From contig NZ_CP106798.1 in the NCBI RefSeq assembly GCF_025642155.1, positions 1,736,001-1,800,000 on the forward strand: DNA of 64,000 nt, in the 5' to 3' direction. The position numbers and the translations under genes are program-made. The DNA comes from Streptomyces sp. HUAS 15-9 (lineage in GTDB: Bacteria > Actinomycetota > Actinomycetes > Streptomycetales > Streptomycetaceae). The notes beneath the pieces are model-generated. The model worked only from the letters and a program-made list of their open reading frames with translations, did no database searches and had not been told where the DNA came from. This document shows, piece after piece, positions 51,125-59,806 of this stretch; position 1 is the stretch's first letter; each line of letters opens with the position of its first letter.

Positions 51125-51862
51125 CTACTCCTCCTCGGAGCTCTCCGCCTCCGTGGCCGCACCGTCCGCCTCCAGCAGACGGGACAGCTGACGGCCGACG
51201 ATCCGCTTGAACTTGCGCTGCTGCGGACGCGTCCGGTCCAGCACCGCGACCTCCAGACGCTCCGCGGGAATCTCCCGCTCACTGCCGTTCGTGTCACGGG
51301 ACAGGGCCTGCACGGCCAGTTTCAACGCCTCGGCCAGACTCATGCCGTCCTGATGACGCTGATCGAGAAAACTGCTGATCTGCTCGGCATTGCCGCCCAC
51401 CGCGACCGAACCGTGCTCGTCCACGATCGACCCGTCGTGCGGCAGCCGGTAGATCTGGTCACCCTCCGGCGTCTCCCCGACCTCGGCCACGACCAGCTCC
51501 ACCTCGTACGGCTTCTCGGCCGCACTGGAGAAGATCGTGCCCAGCGTCTGGGCATACACATTGGCCAGACCGCGGGCGGTCACATCGTCCCGGTCATAGG
51601 TGTAACCCCGCAGATCGGCGTAGCGGACACCACCGATGCGCAGATTCTCGTACTCGTTGTACTTGCCGGCGGCCGCGAAGCCGATCCGGTCGTAGATCTC
51701 GCTGAACTTGTGCAGCGCACGGGACGGGTTCTCACCGACGAAGACAATGCCGTCGGCGTACTGCAGCACGACCAGGCTGCGGCCACGGGCGATGCCCTTG
51801 CGGGCGTACTCCGCCCGGTCGGCCATGGCCTGCTGGGGTGAGACATAGAACGGCGTCGACAC
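51125..51862 (-). CDS. prcA: 20S proteasome alpha subunit
   Basis: 245 residues forming the outer gating ring of the core particle. [20 protein letters not shown] is the gating N-terminus; then [40 protein letters not shown] and [20 protein letters not shown]. The tail is acidic ([15 protein letters not shown]). 60 bases after prcB in the same transcript. Confidence 0.97.
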   Translation of the reverse strand: MSTPFYVSPQQAMADRAEYARKGIARGRSLVVLQYADGIVFVGENPSRALHKFSEIYDRIGFAAAGKYNEYENLRIGGVRYADLRGYTYDRDDVTARGLANVYAQTLGTIFSSAAEKPYEVELVVAEVGETPEGDQIYRLPHDGSIVDEHGSVAVGGNAEQISSFLDQRHQDGMSLAEALKLAVQALSRDTNGSEREIPAERLEVAVLDRTRPQQRKFKRIVGRQLSRLLEADGAATEAESSEEE

Positions 51863-51922
51863 CGGTTATCCATCCCTTTCTTTCGAAGTCACTGGACCAC
51901 CATCACAAGACCGGGCGCCGGG

Positions 51923-52768
51923 CTAGAGCAGAGCGGCCCGCGGGCCGTCCGGCTCCTCCAGACGCCGTGCCAGCACCGCACGGGCGATCTCGGAGGACTC
52001 GTCCTCGGTCAGCCGGCGGAAACCGTCCTCGGTGATCACGGTGACGATCGGGTAGATCCGGCGGGCGACATCGGGACCACCGGTCGCCGAGTCGTCGTCA
52101 GCCGCGTCGTACAGAGCCTGCACCACCAGCGTGGTGGCCTGCTCCTCGGTCAGATCCTCACGGAACAGCTTCTTCATCGCACCACGCGCGAAGATCGAGC
52201 CCGAGCCGGTGGCCGCGAAGTTGTGCTCCTCGGAACGGCCGCCCGTCACGTCGTAGGAGAAGATCCGCCCCTTCGCCCGGTCCACGTCGAACCCGGCGAA
52301 CAGCGGCACCACGGCCAAGCCCTGCATCGCCATGCCGAGGTTGGAACGGATCATCGTCGACAGCCGGTTCGCCTTGCCCTCCAGCGACAGCTGCGCGCCT
52401 TCGACCTTCTCGAAGTGCTCCAGCTCCAGCTGGAAGAGCTTGACCATCTCGACGGCCAGACCGGCGGTGCCGGCGATGCCGACCGCCGAGTACTCGTCGG
52501 CCGGGAACACCTTCTCGATGTCCCGCTGGGCGATGACATTGCCCATGGTCGCCCGGCGGTCACCGGCGAGCACGACGCCGCCGGGGAACGTCACGGCCAC
52601 GATGGTCGTGCCGTGCGGCGCCTCGATCACACCCTGGGTGGGCGGCAGCTGCCGCTTGCCGGGCAGCAGCTCGGGCTGGTGCTCGGAGAGAAAGTCCATG
52701 AAGGAGGAGGACCCTGGCGTCAGGAAGGCAGCTGGTAGACGCCCGGTGCTACGAGTGTTGGCTTCCAC
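51923..52768 (-). CDS. prcB: 20S proteasome beta subunit
   Basis: 281 residues, made as a precursor. The propeptide is residues 1-53 and the catalytic N-terminal threonine is T54 (EAPHG before [20 protein letters not shown]). The supporting lysine lies in AQRDIEKVF. The GTG start overlaps the upstream endonuclease VII gene by 49 bases and is preceded by GGAAGGA, so the beta subunit is translated from inside that gene's 3' end. Confidence 0.97.
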   Translation of the reverse strand: MEANTRSTGRLPAAFLTPGSSSFMDFLSEHQPELLPGKRQLPPTQGVIEAPHGTTIVAVTFPGGVVLAGDRRATMGNVIAQRDIEKVFPADEYSAVGIAGTAGLAVEMVKLFQLELEHFEKVEGAQLSLEGKANRLSTMIRSNLGMAMQGLAVVPLFAGFDVDRAKGRIFSYDVTGGRSEEHNFAATGSGSIFARGAMKKLFREDLTEEQATTLVVQALYDAADDDSATGGPDVARRIYPIVTVITEDGFRRLTEDESSEIARAVLARRLEEPDGPRAALL

Positions 52769-53313
52769 AAGTTTCCTTCCAGGTAAGCAGCGGCTCGGCG
52801 AGCGGCGTCAGGATCATCTCTCAATTTGCCGATGGCCGAATTGCAGTTGAAGCACAGTACGCCACGGACCCTACCCGTGTTGTGGCAGTGATCCACATGC
52901 ACGGGCGGGGCATCTAGACAGATCGCGCAGAGTCCGTTCTGGGCGGCGATCAATGCGTCGCGTTCGGCTTCAGTTAGGCCGTAGTTGCGCTTCAGGTGCT
53001 GCGCCCGCCCCTTCTCCGCCTTGCACGCCTTGCAGAGAGTGGCCAAACCGTCCGAGGCGCTGCTGTTCCGCGTCCATTCGCTGTGCGGTTTGATCTCTCC
53101 GCATGTGCGGCAGTGTTTGTGCCCTGGAGGTGCGTCCACTCTCGGTCGAACGTTGCGCCCCTTGGCCACCTGCCGCTGCTGGTGATACGCGGCCGCACAC
53201 TCCCGGCAGTACGCCTGGTAGCCGTCACGCATCGCCTTGTTTCGCGCGAACGCTGCCCACGGCTTGTGCTGCTTGCACCGCGAGCAGCGCTTCACGCCCT
53301 CTTCACTTGCCAA
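52720..53313 (-). CDS. Endonuclease VII-like HNH protein inside the proteasome operon
   Basis: 197 residues. The C-terminal module is a recombination endonuclease VII domain: C129/C132, [20 protein letters not shown] with D141, H142, H144 and C154/C157. In front are two zinc modules with identical Cys spacing, C10/C13-C36/C39 and C68/C71-C94/C97, evidently a tandem duplication. T4 endonuclease VII resolves branched DNA; activity here is inferred. It lies between pup and prcB and overlaps prcB, so it must be expressed with the proteasome. Its codons look slightly less GC-biased than the neighbours', which fits acquisition. Confidence 0.88.
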   Translation of the reverse strand: MASEEGVKRCSRCKQHKPWAAFARNKAMRDGYQAYCRECAAAYHQQRQVAKGRNVRPRVDAPPGHKHCRTCGEIKPHSEWTRNSSASDGLATLCKACKAEKGRAQHLKRNYGLTEAERDALIAAQNGLCAICLDAPPVHVDHCHNTGRVRGVLCFNCNSAIGKLRDDPDAARRAAAYLEGNLWKPTLVAPGVYQLPS

Positions 53314-53355
53314 CTCGAGCTCCCCCGCGACCTTCGATTCGAAGGAAAGATGGGC

Positions 53356-53574
53356 CTACTGCCCACCTTTCTGAACGAAGGACCGAACGAAGTCCTCTGC
53401 GTTCTCCTCGAGCACATCGTCAATTTCGTCAAGAACCGAGTCCACGTCATCGCTCAGCTTCTCGTGCCGCTCCTTGAGGTCGTCCGAAGCCTGCGCGTCC
53501 TGCGCCTGCTCCTCGACCTCCTCCGTGGAGCGTGTCGCCTTCTGCTGGCCGCCGCCGGTGTCCTTGGTCGCCAT
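53356..53574 (-). CDS. pup: Prokaryotic ubiquitin-like protein Pup
   Basis: 72 residues: MATKDTGGGQQKATRS, a helical middle (STEEVEEQAQDAQASDDLKE) and the conserved DVDSVLDEIDDVLEENAEDF. It ends in GGQ, so Dop must deamidate the last Gln to Glu before ligation by PafA. The ATG at 53574 matches the known Pup start; the frame is open ten codons more. A weak PafBC-like motif lies at 53645-53667. The 188-base gap to dop holds no gene. Confidence 0.97.
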   Translation of the reverse strand: MATKDTGGGQQKATRSTEEVEEQAQDAQASDDLKERHEKLSDDVDSVLDEIDDVLEENAEDFVRSFVQKGGQ

Positions 53575-53644
53575 AACCCTCACCCCGCTCAGTTCGCCCG
53601 ACATGGTCGACAGGTCGGCATTCCTGCCGATCGGTGATGATCAG

Positions 53645-53667
53645 ACCCTACAAGCCGGGTCCGACAT
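53645..53667 (-). promoter_or_regulatory. pup: Candidate pup promoter with partial PafBC-like motif
   Basis: ATGTCGGAC (53659-53667), exactly 8 bases, then TAGGGT (53645-53650). The -10 box is the consensus of RecA-independent damage promoters, while the upstream box matches TTGTCRGTG at 6 of 9. Confidence 0.45.
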
Positions 53668-53762
53668 CGGCCCCGCGTTTCTCCAACGTACGGGGGCCAC
53701 CTCGATGATTCCCGGGCGCCGGGATTTCCACCCCGCGCGCCCGATGCGTTCCGCGTGCCAGG

Positions 53763-55274
53763 TCAGCCGCCGGAAAGGACCCTGACCAGGTCTTCCGCGG
53801 TGCGACAGCGGTCCAGGAGCTCCTTGACGTGATTTCGCGTTCCGCGAAGCGGTTCGAGGGTTGGGACGCGCTGGAGGCTGTCGCGGCCGGGGAGGTCGAA
53901 GATGACCGAGTCCCAGGAGGCCGCGGCGACGTCGTCCGCGTACTGCTCGAGGCAGCGGCCGCGGAAGTAGGCCCGGGTGTCCTCAGGAGGGCTCGTACGG
54001 GCCCGCTCGACGTCGGCCTCGTCCAGGAGCCGCTTCATGCGTCCGCGGGCCACCAGGCGGTTGTAGAGGCCCTTCTCGGCCCGTACGTCGGCGTACTGCA
54101 GGTCGACGAGGTGCAGCCGGGCGGCGTCCCAGTCGAGGCCGTCGCGGCGGCGGTAGCCCTCCATGAGCTCTCGCTTGGCCACCCAGTCCAGCTCCCCCGC
54201 CAGGCTCATGGGGTCGTTCTCCAGGCGGTTGAGGGTGTCCTCCCAGCGGGTGAGGACGTCCTTGGTCTGTTCGTCGGCGTCGGCGCCGAAGCGGTCCTCG
54301 ACATACTTGCGCGACAGTTCGAAGTACTCCATCTGCAGCTGGACCGCGGTGAGTGTCCGGCCGCTGCGGAGCGTGACGAGACGCTTGAGCGTCGGGTCGT
54401 GGGAGACCTGGTGCAGGGTCCGTACGGGCTGGTCCACAGCCAGGTCGACCGCGATGAAGCCGTCCTCGATCATGGACAGGACCAGGGCCGTCGTGCCGAG
54501 CTTGAGGTAGGTGGAGATCTCCGAGAGGTTCGCGTCGCCGATGATCACATGGAGACGGCGGTACTTCTCCGCGTCGGCGTGGGGCTCGTCGCGGGTGTTG
54601 ATGATGGGCCGCTTGAGGGTGGTCTCCAGGCCCACCTCGACCTCGAAGTAGTCGGCGCGCTGGCTGAGCTGGAAGCCGTGCTCGTGGCCGTCCTGACCGA
54701 TGCCGACGCGGCCCGCTCCGGCGAAGACCGGGCGGGAGACGAAGAAGGGCGTGAGGTGGCGCACGATGTCCGAGAAGGGGGTCTCCCGCTTCATCAGGTA
54801 GTTCTCGTGCGTGCCGTAGGAGGCGCCCTTGTTGTCGGTGTTGTTCTTGTAGAGGTGGATGGGCTGGGCGCCGGGGAGCTGGGCGGCGCGTTCCGCGGCC
54901 TCGGCCATGATCCGCTCGCCGGCCTTGTCCCAGAGGACGGCGTCGCGGGGGTTGGTGACCTCGGGGGCGCTGTATTCGGGGTGTGCGTGGTCGACGTAGA
55001 GGCGGGCGCCGTTGGTGAGGATCACATTGGCGAGTCCGATGTCCTCGTCGGTGAGCTGGCTGGCGTCGGCGGCCTCGCGGGCGAGGTCGAAGCCTCGGGC
55101 GTCCCGCAGCGGGTTCTCCTCCTCGAAGTCCCAGCGGGCCCGGCGGGCCCGGTGCATCGCCGCCGCGTAGGCGTTGACGATCTGGGATGAGGTGAGCATG
55201 GCATTGGCGTTGGGGTGGCCGGGGACGGAGATCCCGTACTCCGTCTCGATGCCCATTACTCGCCGTACGGTCAT
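53763..55274 (-). CDS. dop: Pup deamidase/depupylase
   Basis: 503 residues, paralog of PafA. It deamidates Pup-Gln to Pup-Glu and removes Pup from tagged proteins. The active-site start [20 protein letters not shown] contains the Dop loop region, followed by [40 protein letters not shown] and [19 protein letters not shown]. The ATG at 55274 follows AAGGAGG. TAGGCT (55389-55394) could be its -10 box, so it may have its own transcript behind the arc terminator. Confidence 0.97.
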   Translation of the reverse strand: MTVRRVMGIETEYGISVPGHPNANAMLTSSQIVNAYAAAMHRARRARWDFEEENPLRDARGFDLAREAADASQLTDEDIGLANVILTNGARLYVDHAHPEYSAPEVTNPRDAVLWDKAGERIMAEAAERAAQLPGAQPIHLYKNNTDNKGASYGTHENYLMKRETPFSDIVRHLTPFFVSRPVFAGAGRVGIGQDGHEHGFQLSQRADYFEVEVGLETTLKRPIINTRDEPHADAEKYRRLHVIIGDANLSEISTYLKLGTTALVLSMIEDGFIAVDLAVDQPVRTLHQVSHDPTLKRLVTLRSGRTLTAVQLQMEYFELSRKYVEDRFGADADEQTKDVLTRWEDTLNRLENDPMSLAGELDWVAKRELMEGYRRRDGLDWDAARLHLVDLQYADVRAEKGLYNRLVARGRMKRLLDEADVERARTSPPEDTRAYFRGRCLEQYADDVAAASWDSVIFDLPGRDSLQRVPTLEPLRGTRNHVKELLDRCRTAEDLVRVLSGG

Positions 55275-55454
55275 GCGGCCCTCCTTGCCCGGCGGCACCC
55301 TCGGTCGTGGACGCCGCTCAAGTACCGCTGGCGCTCCGGTGCGTGTGCGGTGCCCGTCCCCGCACTGCGCGACTCGGCGGTAGGAAAGAGCCTAGAACGC
55401 CTTTGCGCTGGTGGGGAGATCATTTGCGTCATTGCCTGCTCCAGCCGTGGCCCG

Positions 55455-55497
55455 AAAAACAGTCGGCTGCGGGTACCCGGTGGGGGCACCCGCAGCC
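55455..55497 (-). terminator. Intrinsic terminator after arc/mpa
   Basis: 10-base stem GGCTGCGGGT/ACCCGCAGCC (55465-55474, 55488-55497) followed on the minus strand by GACTGTTTTT. A T-tract terminator, placed 11 bases after the arc stop. Confidence 0.8.
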
Positions 55498-55507
55498 GCC
55501 CTGTCTT

Positions 55508-57274
55508 TTACAGGTACTGACCGGTGTTCGCCACCGTGTCGATGGAGCGTCCGGTGTCCGCGCCCTGCTTTCCGGTGATGAGGGTACGGATGTAGACGAT
55601 CCGTTCACCCTTCTTTCCGGAGATCCGGGCCCAGTCGTCGGGGTTGGTGGTGTTGGGCAGGTCCTCGTTCTCCTTGAACTCGTCCACGCAGGCCTGGAGC
55701 AGGTGGGAGACGCGGAGACCCTTCTGGTTGTGTTCGAGGAATTCCTTGATCGCCATTTTCTTGGCGCGTCCGACAATGTTTTCGATCATGGCGCCGGAGT
55801 TGAAGTCCTTGAAGTAGAGGACTTCCTTGTCACCGTTGGCGTAGGTGACCTCCAGGAAGCGGTTTTCCTCGGATTCGGCGTACATGTGCTCGACCGCGGT
55901 CTGGATCATGCTCTGGACCGTGGTGGACTTGTCGCCGCCGTGCTCGCCGAGGTCGTCCGAGTGCAGCGGGAGGCGCTCGGTGAGGTACTTCCCGAAGATG
56001 TCCTTGGCCGCTTCGGCGTCCGGACGCTCGATCTTGATCTTCACGTCGAGGCGGCCGGGGCGCAGGATGGCGGGGTCGATCATGTCCTCGCGGTTGGAGG
56101 CGCCGATCACGACCACGTTCTGCAGGCCCTCGACACCGTCGATCTCGGCGAGCAGCTGGGGGACGATGGTGTTCTCCACGTCCGAGCTGACGCCGGAGCC
56201 GCGGGTGCGGAAGAGGGATTCCATCTCGTCGAAGAAGACGATTACGGGGGTGCCCTCGCTGGCCTTTTCCCGTGCGCGCTGGAAGACGAGGCGGATCTGC
56301 CGCTCGGTCTCGCCGACGTACTTGTTCAGGAGCTCGGGGCCCTTGATGTTGAGGAAGAAGCTCTTGCCGGCGGCCTGGCCGGTCACCTCGGCGACCTTCT
56401 TGGCGAGCGAGTTGGCCACGGCCTTGGCGATGAGTGTCTTGCCGCATCCGGGAGGCCCGTACAGCAGGACGCCCTTCGGCGGCCGCAGTTCGTGCTCCTT
56501 GAAGAGGTCGGGGTAGAGGTAGGGGAGCTCGACGGCGTCGCGGATGGCCTCGATCTGGTTGCCGAGGCCGCCGATCTGCTCGTAGCCGATGTCGGGGACC
56601 TCTTCGAGGACGAGTTCTTCGACCTCGCTCTTGGGGACGACCTCGTAGACGTAGCCGGAGCGGGGTTCGAGCAGGAGAGCGTCGCCGGGGCGGATGGTGA
56701 CGTCCAGCAGCGGCTCGGCGAGCCGTACCACCCGTTCCTCGTCGGTGTGCCCGAGCACCAGGGCGCGCTCGCCGTCCTCGAGGATCTCCTTGAGGGTGAC
56801 GATGTCCCCGACGCGCTCGTACTGCATGGCCTCGACCACGTTGAGCGCCTCGTTGAGCATGACTTCCTGGCCGCGCCTGAGGTCGTCGAGGTCGACGCTG
56901 GGGCTGACGTTCACCCGGAGCTTGCGGCCCCCGGTGAAGATGTCGGCCGTGCCGTCCTCGTTGGCCGTCAGGAAGACGCCGAAGCCGGCCGGTGGCTGCG
57001 CGAGCCTGTCGACCTCTTCCTTGAGGGCCACGATCTGGTCCCGGGCCTCGCGGAGCGTGTTGGCGAGTCGCTCGTTCTGGGCGGACACGCCGGCCAGGTT
57101 CGTCTGCAGCTCGACGATCCGCTCTTCGAGAATCCTCGTGTGTCGCGGAGAGTCGGCGAGCTTGCGTCGCAGGACGGCGATCTCCTGCTCAAGGTAGGCG
57201 ATCTGCCCGGCCGGGTCTTCGGACCCTCGTCCCGGGCGGATGCCGCGGTTCATGTCGTCGTCGTGGGCTGCCAC
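55508..57274 (-). CDS. arc: Proteasome-associated AAA+ ATPase (Arc/Mpa)
   Basis: 588 residues. An N-terminal coiled coil that captures Pup (about 20-75, [20 protein letters not shown] and further heptads), two OB folds ([40 protein letters not shown]), then the AAA domain with Walker A GPPGCGKT, Walker [13 protein letters not shown] and arginine-finger region [18 protein letters not shown]. The C-terminal GQYL is the tail that docks on the 20S core and opens its gate. GGAGGTGAGGACC precedes the GTG. It feeds pupylated proteins to PrcAB. Confidence 0.97.
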   Translation of the reverse strand: MAAHDDDMNRGIRPGRGSEDPAGQIAYLEQEIAVLRRKLADSPRHTRILEERIVELQTNLAGVSAQNERLANTLREARDQIVALKEEVDRLAQPPAGFGVFLTANEDGTADIFTGGRKLRVNVSPSVDLDDLRRGQEVMLNEALNVVEAMQYERVGDIVTLKEILEDGERALVLGHTDEERVVRLAEPLLDVTIRPGDALLLEPRSGYVYEVVPKSEVEELVLEEVPDIGYEQIGGLGNQIEAIRDAVELPYLYPDLFKEHELRPPKGVLLYGPPGCGKTLIAKAVANSLAKKVAEVTGQAAGKSFFLNIKGPELLNKYVGETERQIRLVFQRAREKASEGTPVIVFFDEMESLFRTRGSGVSSDVENTIVPQLLAEIDGVEGLQNVVVIGASNREDMIDPAILRPGRLDVKIKIERPDAEAAKDIFGKYLTERLPLHSDDLGEHGGDKSTTVQSMIQTAVEHMYAESEENRFLEVTYANGDKEVLYFKDFNSGAMIENIVGRAKKMAIKEFLEHNQKGLRVSHLLQACVDEFKENEDLPNTTNPDDWARISGKKGERIVYIRTLITGKQGADTGRSIDTVANTGQYL

Positions 57275-57523
57275 GGTCCTCACCTCCTCCAAGGGGAGCT
57301 GGACGCTTCCAGACCCTACCTGGGTGGGTGTCGATTGAAACCCCTAGATCACAAAGACTGTCAAGGAGTGTCCGATCTTCACCCTTGCGCTCTCCCTCAC
57401 GCCAGGGGAATACCCACCGAACATGATTGGGAAGCCGCCGCAGGTAGGCTCAAGGGGTTCAACACCCGTCAGAGCTGGCCGGATTCCCGTCGGCTCGGCG
57501 CAGTTATGTCAGGAGAGATGACC

Positions 57524-57823
57524 GTGCAGCAGGCGACCCGAAGCGGCAGTGAGGCGCTGGAGGTCTGGATCGACCAGGACCTGTGTACGGGCGACGGAAT
57601 CTGTGCCCAGTACGCGCCGGAAGTTTTCGAGCTGGACATCGACGGGCTGGCTTATGTGAAGGGTGCGGACGACGAGCTGCTGCAGGCCAAGGGGGCAGTC
57701 ACGCCGGTGCCGTTGCCGCTTTTGACGGATGTGGTGGACTCGGCGAAGGAGTGCCCCGGCGAGTGCATTCATGTGCGTCGGGTTTCGGACAGGGTGGAGG
57801 TCTACGGGCCCGACGCGGAGTGA
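57524..57823 (+). CDS. Small ferredoxin ([3Fe-4S]/[4Fe-4S] type)
   Basis: 99 residues. Cysteines in DLCTGDGICAQYAPEVFELD and AKECPGECIHV fit a single-cluster bacterial ferredoxin of the type that donates electrons to P450s. I chose the GTG at 57524 because AGGAG lies 8 bases upstream; ATG codons at 57506 and 57518 sit on top of that ribosome site. Divergent from arc, with a 249-base gap. The partner is unknown; the conservon P450 is the only P450 in the window but is not linked. Confidence 0.88.
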   Translation: MQQATRSGSEALEVWIDQDLCTGDGICAQYAPEVFELDIDGLAYVKGADDELLQAKGAVTPVPLPLLTDVVDSAKECPGECIHVRRVSDRVEVYGPDAE

Positions 57824-57915
57824 CTTTTCAGCCACCCATCGTGATCATTGTCTGATTTCTCACACGCCCCGGGATCCCAGGGCGTGTTTCGTGTGCCCGG
57901 GGCGCGCGACGGAGC

Positions 57916-58497
57916 TCACACACTGTGGGCGTCGGCGGTTGTGGAGCGGACGAACGTACCGCCCTTCCACTGCCACTTGGCTGCCGTCCTCATGTCGGGG
58001 CAGCAACTGGGCACGTCGGCCGAGGAGTAGCCGAGCAGGGTCGCGGTGACGGCTCCGGCGCGGACGGTGAAGTCGGTGACGGTGAGCCGGTCCTTGGGGT
58101 CGACGAGGGTGGCGACGACGCGGGGCCGCGCGGCGCCGGCGGCCTGGGTGAGGACGTAGACGCCGTCGGGCGGGGTGCCCATGGGGGCGTCGCAGTGGAC
58201 CACGGCGATCGTTTCGGGCCGGCCGTCGCCGTCGAGGTCTCCGGTGGCCTTCTTCTGGATCTTCGCCTTCACCGGACCGCATTTCAGGGGGAAGTCGACG
58301 CCGTCGGTGCTGGGCGGCGCGGCGGCCGCGGGGGCGGATTTGGTCCCGGTGCCGGGGGCGGGCTGGGCGGCCTTGGCGGAGCCGGGCTGCAGCACGGAGG
58401 AGAGGGCCACGACGCCGGCGACGGCGGTCGCGGTGGCGACCCAGTGGATGGGGCGGGCGTGAGTGTGAGCCAGTTCCGGGACGGCGGATTGCTGCAC
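57916..58497 (-). CDS. Membrane-anchored protein with a calcium-loop-like motif, hypothetical
   Basis: 193 residues. A short cytoplasmic head, one hydrophobic segment (WVATATAVAGVVALSSVL, about 25-42) acting as signal or anchor, an Ala/Pro linker and an exported domain containing GDLDGDGRPETIAVVHCDAP, an FG-GAP/EF-type acidic loop, and a CC pair in SADVPSCCPDMRT. No known function. The GTG follows ACAGGAGACA. It lies downstream of trmI beyond a very strong terminator and so is probably transcribed separately. Confidence 0.75.
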   Translation of the reverse strand: MQQSAVPELAHTHARPIHWVATATAVAGVVALSSVLQPGSAKAAQPAPGTGTKSAPAAAAPPSTDGVDFPLKCGPVKAKIQKKATGDLDGDGRPETIAVVHCDAPMGTPPDGVYVLTQAAGAARPRVVATLVDPKDRLTVTDFTVRAGAVTATLLGYSSADVPSCCPDMRTAAKWQWKGGTFVRSTTADAHSV

Positions 58498-58650
58498 TAG
58501 GAGTGTCTCCTGTGGTGGCTGTGCCGGTGGGGGTGGCCAGCATGGTGCCACACGTCACACCGCGGGGGAACGGCGGGGTCCGGGATTTCGGCAGGCTGTG
58601 CGGCTTGCGGGCGGCGAAGGCCCGGGAATCCTGGTGCTCTGTCAACGCGC

Positions 58651-58702
58651 GGGCGCCGTGGCCGAGTTCCCGGAGGGTCCTGGGAACTCGGCCACGGCGC
58701 CC
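58651..58702. terminator. Terminator of trmI, 21-base perfect stem
   Basis: Arms 58651-58671 and 58682-58702 are perfectly complementary over 21 bases with a 10-base loop. It lies 57 bases after the trmI stop codon. Confidence 0.8.
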
Positions 58703-58758
58703 ATGCGTTGCTGTGGTGAAAGGCGACGAAGGTGGTGGGAAGGCGACAAAGCGGCGCC

Positions 58759-59661
58759 TCAGCGACCGGCGCCTCCGTCGGCGTTGGGGCCGGCGTAGTC
58801 CTCGCCGTAGGCGCCCTTGGCGGGGCGGCGGCGGCGCATGGGCGGCTCGACGCCGTCGGCGAGGCGGCGGGCGGTGAGGAGGAAGCCGGTGTGGCCGATC
58901 ATCCGGTGGTCGGGGCGGACGGCCAGGCCCTCGATGTGCCAGTTGCGGATCATCGTCTCCCAGGAGGTCGGCTCGTTGAAGCAGCCGATCTCGCGGATGG
59001 ACTCGACGGTGCGGGCGAGCTGGGTGGTGGTGGCGACGTAGCAGCACAGGATGCCGCCGGGCACGAGTGCCTTGGAGACGGCTTCCAGGCACTCCCAGGG
59101 GGCGAGCATGTCGAGGATGACGCGGTCGATGTCGGTGTCGGACAGGTTGTCCTGGAGGTCGCCGACGGTGAGCTGCCAGGCCGGGTGCGGGCCGCCGAAG
59201 TAGCGCTCGACGTTCTGCCGGGCGATGTCGGCGAAGTCGTCGCGGCGCTCGTAGGAGTGCAGCATGCCCTGGTCGCCGATGGCCCGCAGCAGGAAACTGC
59301 TGAGCGAGCCGGAGCCGACGCCGGCCTCCACGACGCGGGCGCCGGGGAAGATGTCGGCGAAGGCGAGGATCTGCCCCGCGTCCTTCGGGTAGACGACGGC
59401 TGCCCCGCGGGGCATGGACAGGACGTAGTCGGGGAGCAGGGGGCGCAGCGCGAGGTAGGCGACGTTTCCGGTGGTGCGGACAACGCTGCCCTCGGGAGCG
59501 CCGATCAGCTCGTCGTGGGGGAAGGAGCCCTTGTGGGTGTGGAAGTTCTTCCCGGCTTCGAGCGTGAACGTGTAGTGGCGGCCCTTGGGGTCGGTCAGCT
59601 GTACCTGGTCCCCGACCTTGAAGGGCCCGCGCCTGCGGGCGGCACCGGTCGGTTCGGACAT
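58759..59661 (-). CDS. trmI: tRNA (adenine-58-N1)-methyltransferase
   Basis: 300 residues. N-terminal beta domain (GPFKVGDQVQLTDPKGRHYT, HTHKGSFPHDELIGAPEGSV) and class I methyltransferase domain with SAM motif ARVVEAGVGSGSLSSFLLRA, ERRDDFADIARQNVERYFGG and the catalytic-region DRVILDMLAPWECLEAVSKA. The tetramer methylates A58 in the T-loop of tRNAs. Gene order trmI next to the RecB-like nuclease and proteasome genes is conserved in actinobacteria. Confidence 0.96.
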   Translation of the reverse strand: MSEPTGAARRRGPFKVGDQVQLTDPKGRHYTFTLEAGKNFHTHKGSFPHDELIGAPEGSVVRTTGNVAYLALRPLLPDYVLSMPRGAAVVYPKDAGQILAFADIFPGARVVEAGVGSGSLSSFLLRAIGDQGMLHSYERRDDFADIARQNVERYFGGPHPAWQLTVGDLQDNLSDTDIDRVILDMLAPWECLEAVSKALVPGGILCCYVATTTQLARTVESIREIGCFNEPTSWETMIRNWHIEGLAVRPDHRMIGHTGFLLTARRLADGVEPPMRRRRPAKGAYGEDYAGPNADGGAGR

Positions 59662-59734
59662 GTGAACAGCCTACCGGTTCCCTGCCGGGGGCTGGACCGA
59701 CGGAGGGGGTTGAGGGCGGGCGGTGCGTGCTGAC

Positions 59735-59790
59735 AGTGCGGGCCGTTGGGGGGCTGGTCGGGCAGCTCCGCGCGCTCCTGAGGGGGCGCC
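59735..59790 (-). repeat. Dispersed GC-rich repeat, family 1, copy D (diverged)
   Basis: The minus strand reads GCGCGGAGCTGCCCGACCAG, then CCCCCCAACGGCCCGCA. This is a degraded form of copies A and B, lying between trmI and the M50 protease gene. Confidence 0.55.
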
Positions 59791-59806
59791 TGCCCTCAGG
59801 ACGCTG

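Noticed and set aside
52720..53313. Endonuclease VII-like gene considered as part of an insertion sequence or intron
   Set aside because: No terminal inverted repeats, target duplication, transposase or intron ends flank it.
55307..57508. Long plus-strand frame opposite arc, in frame with the ferredoxin
   Set aside because: Only the last 99 codons, from the GTG at 57524, have ferredoxin sequence and a ribosome site; the rest mirrors arc.
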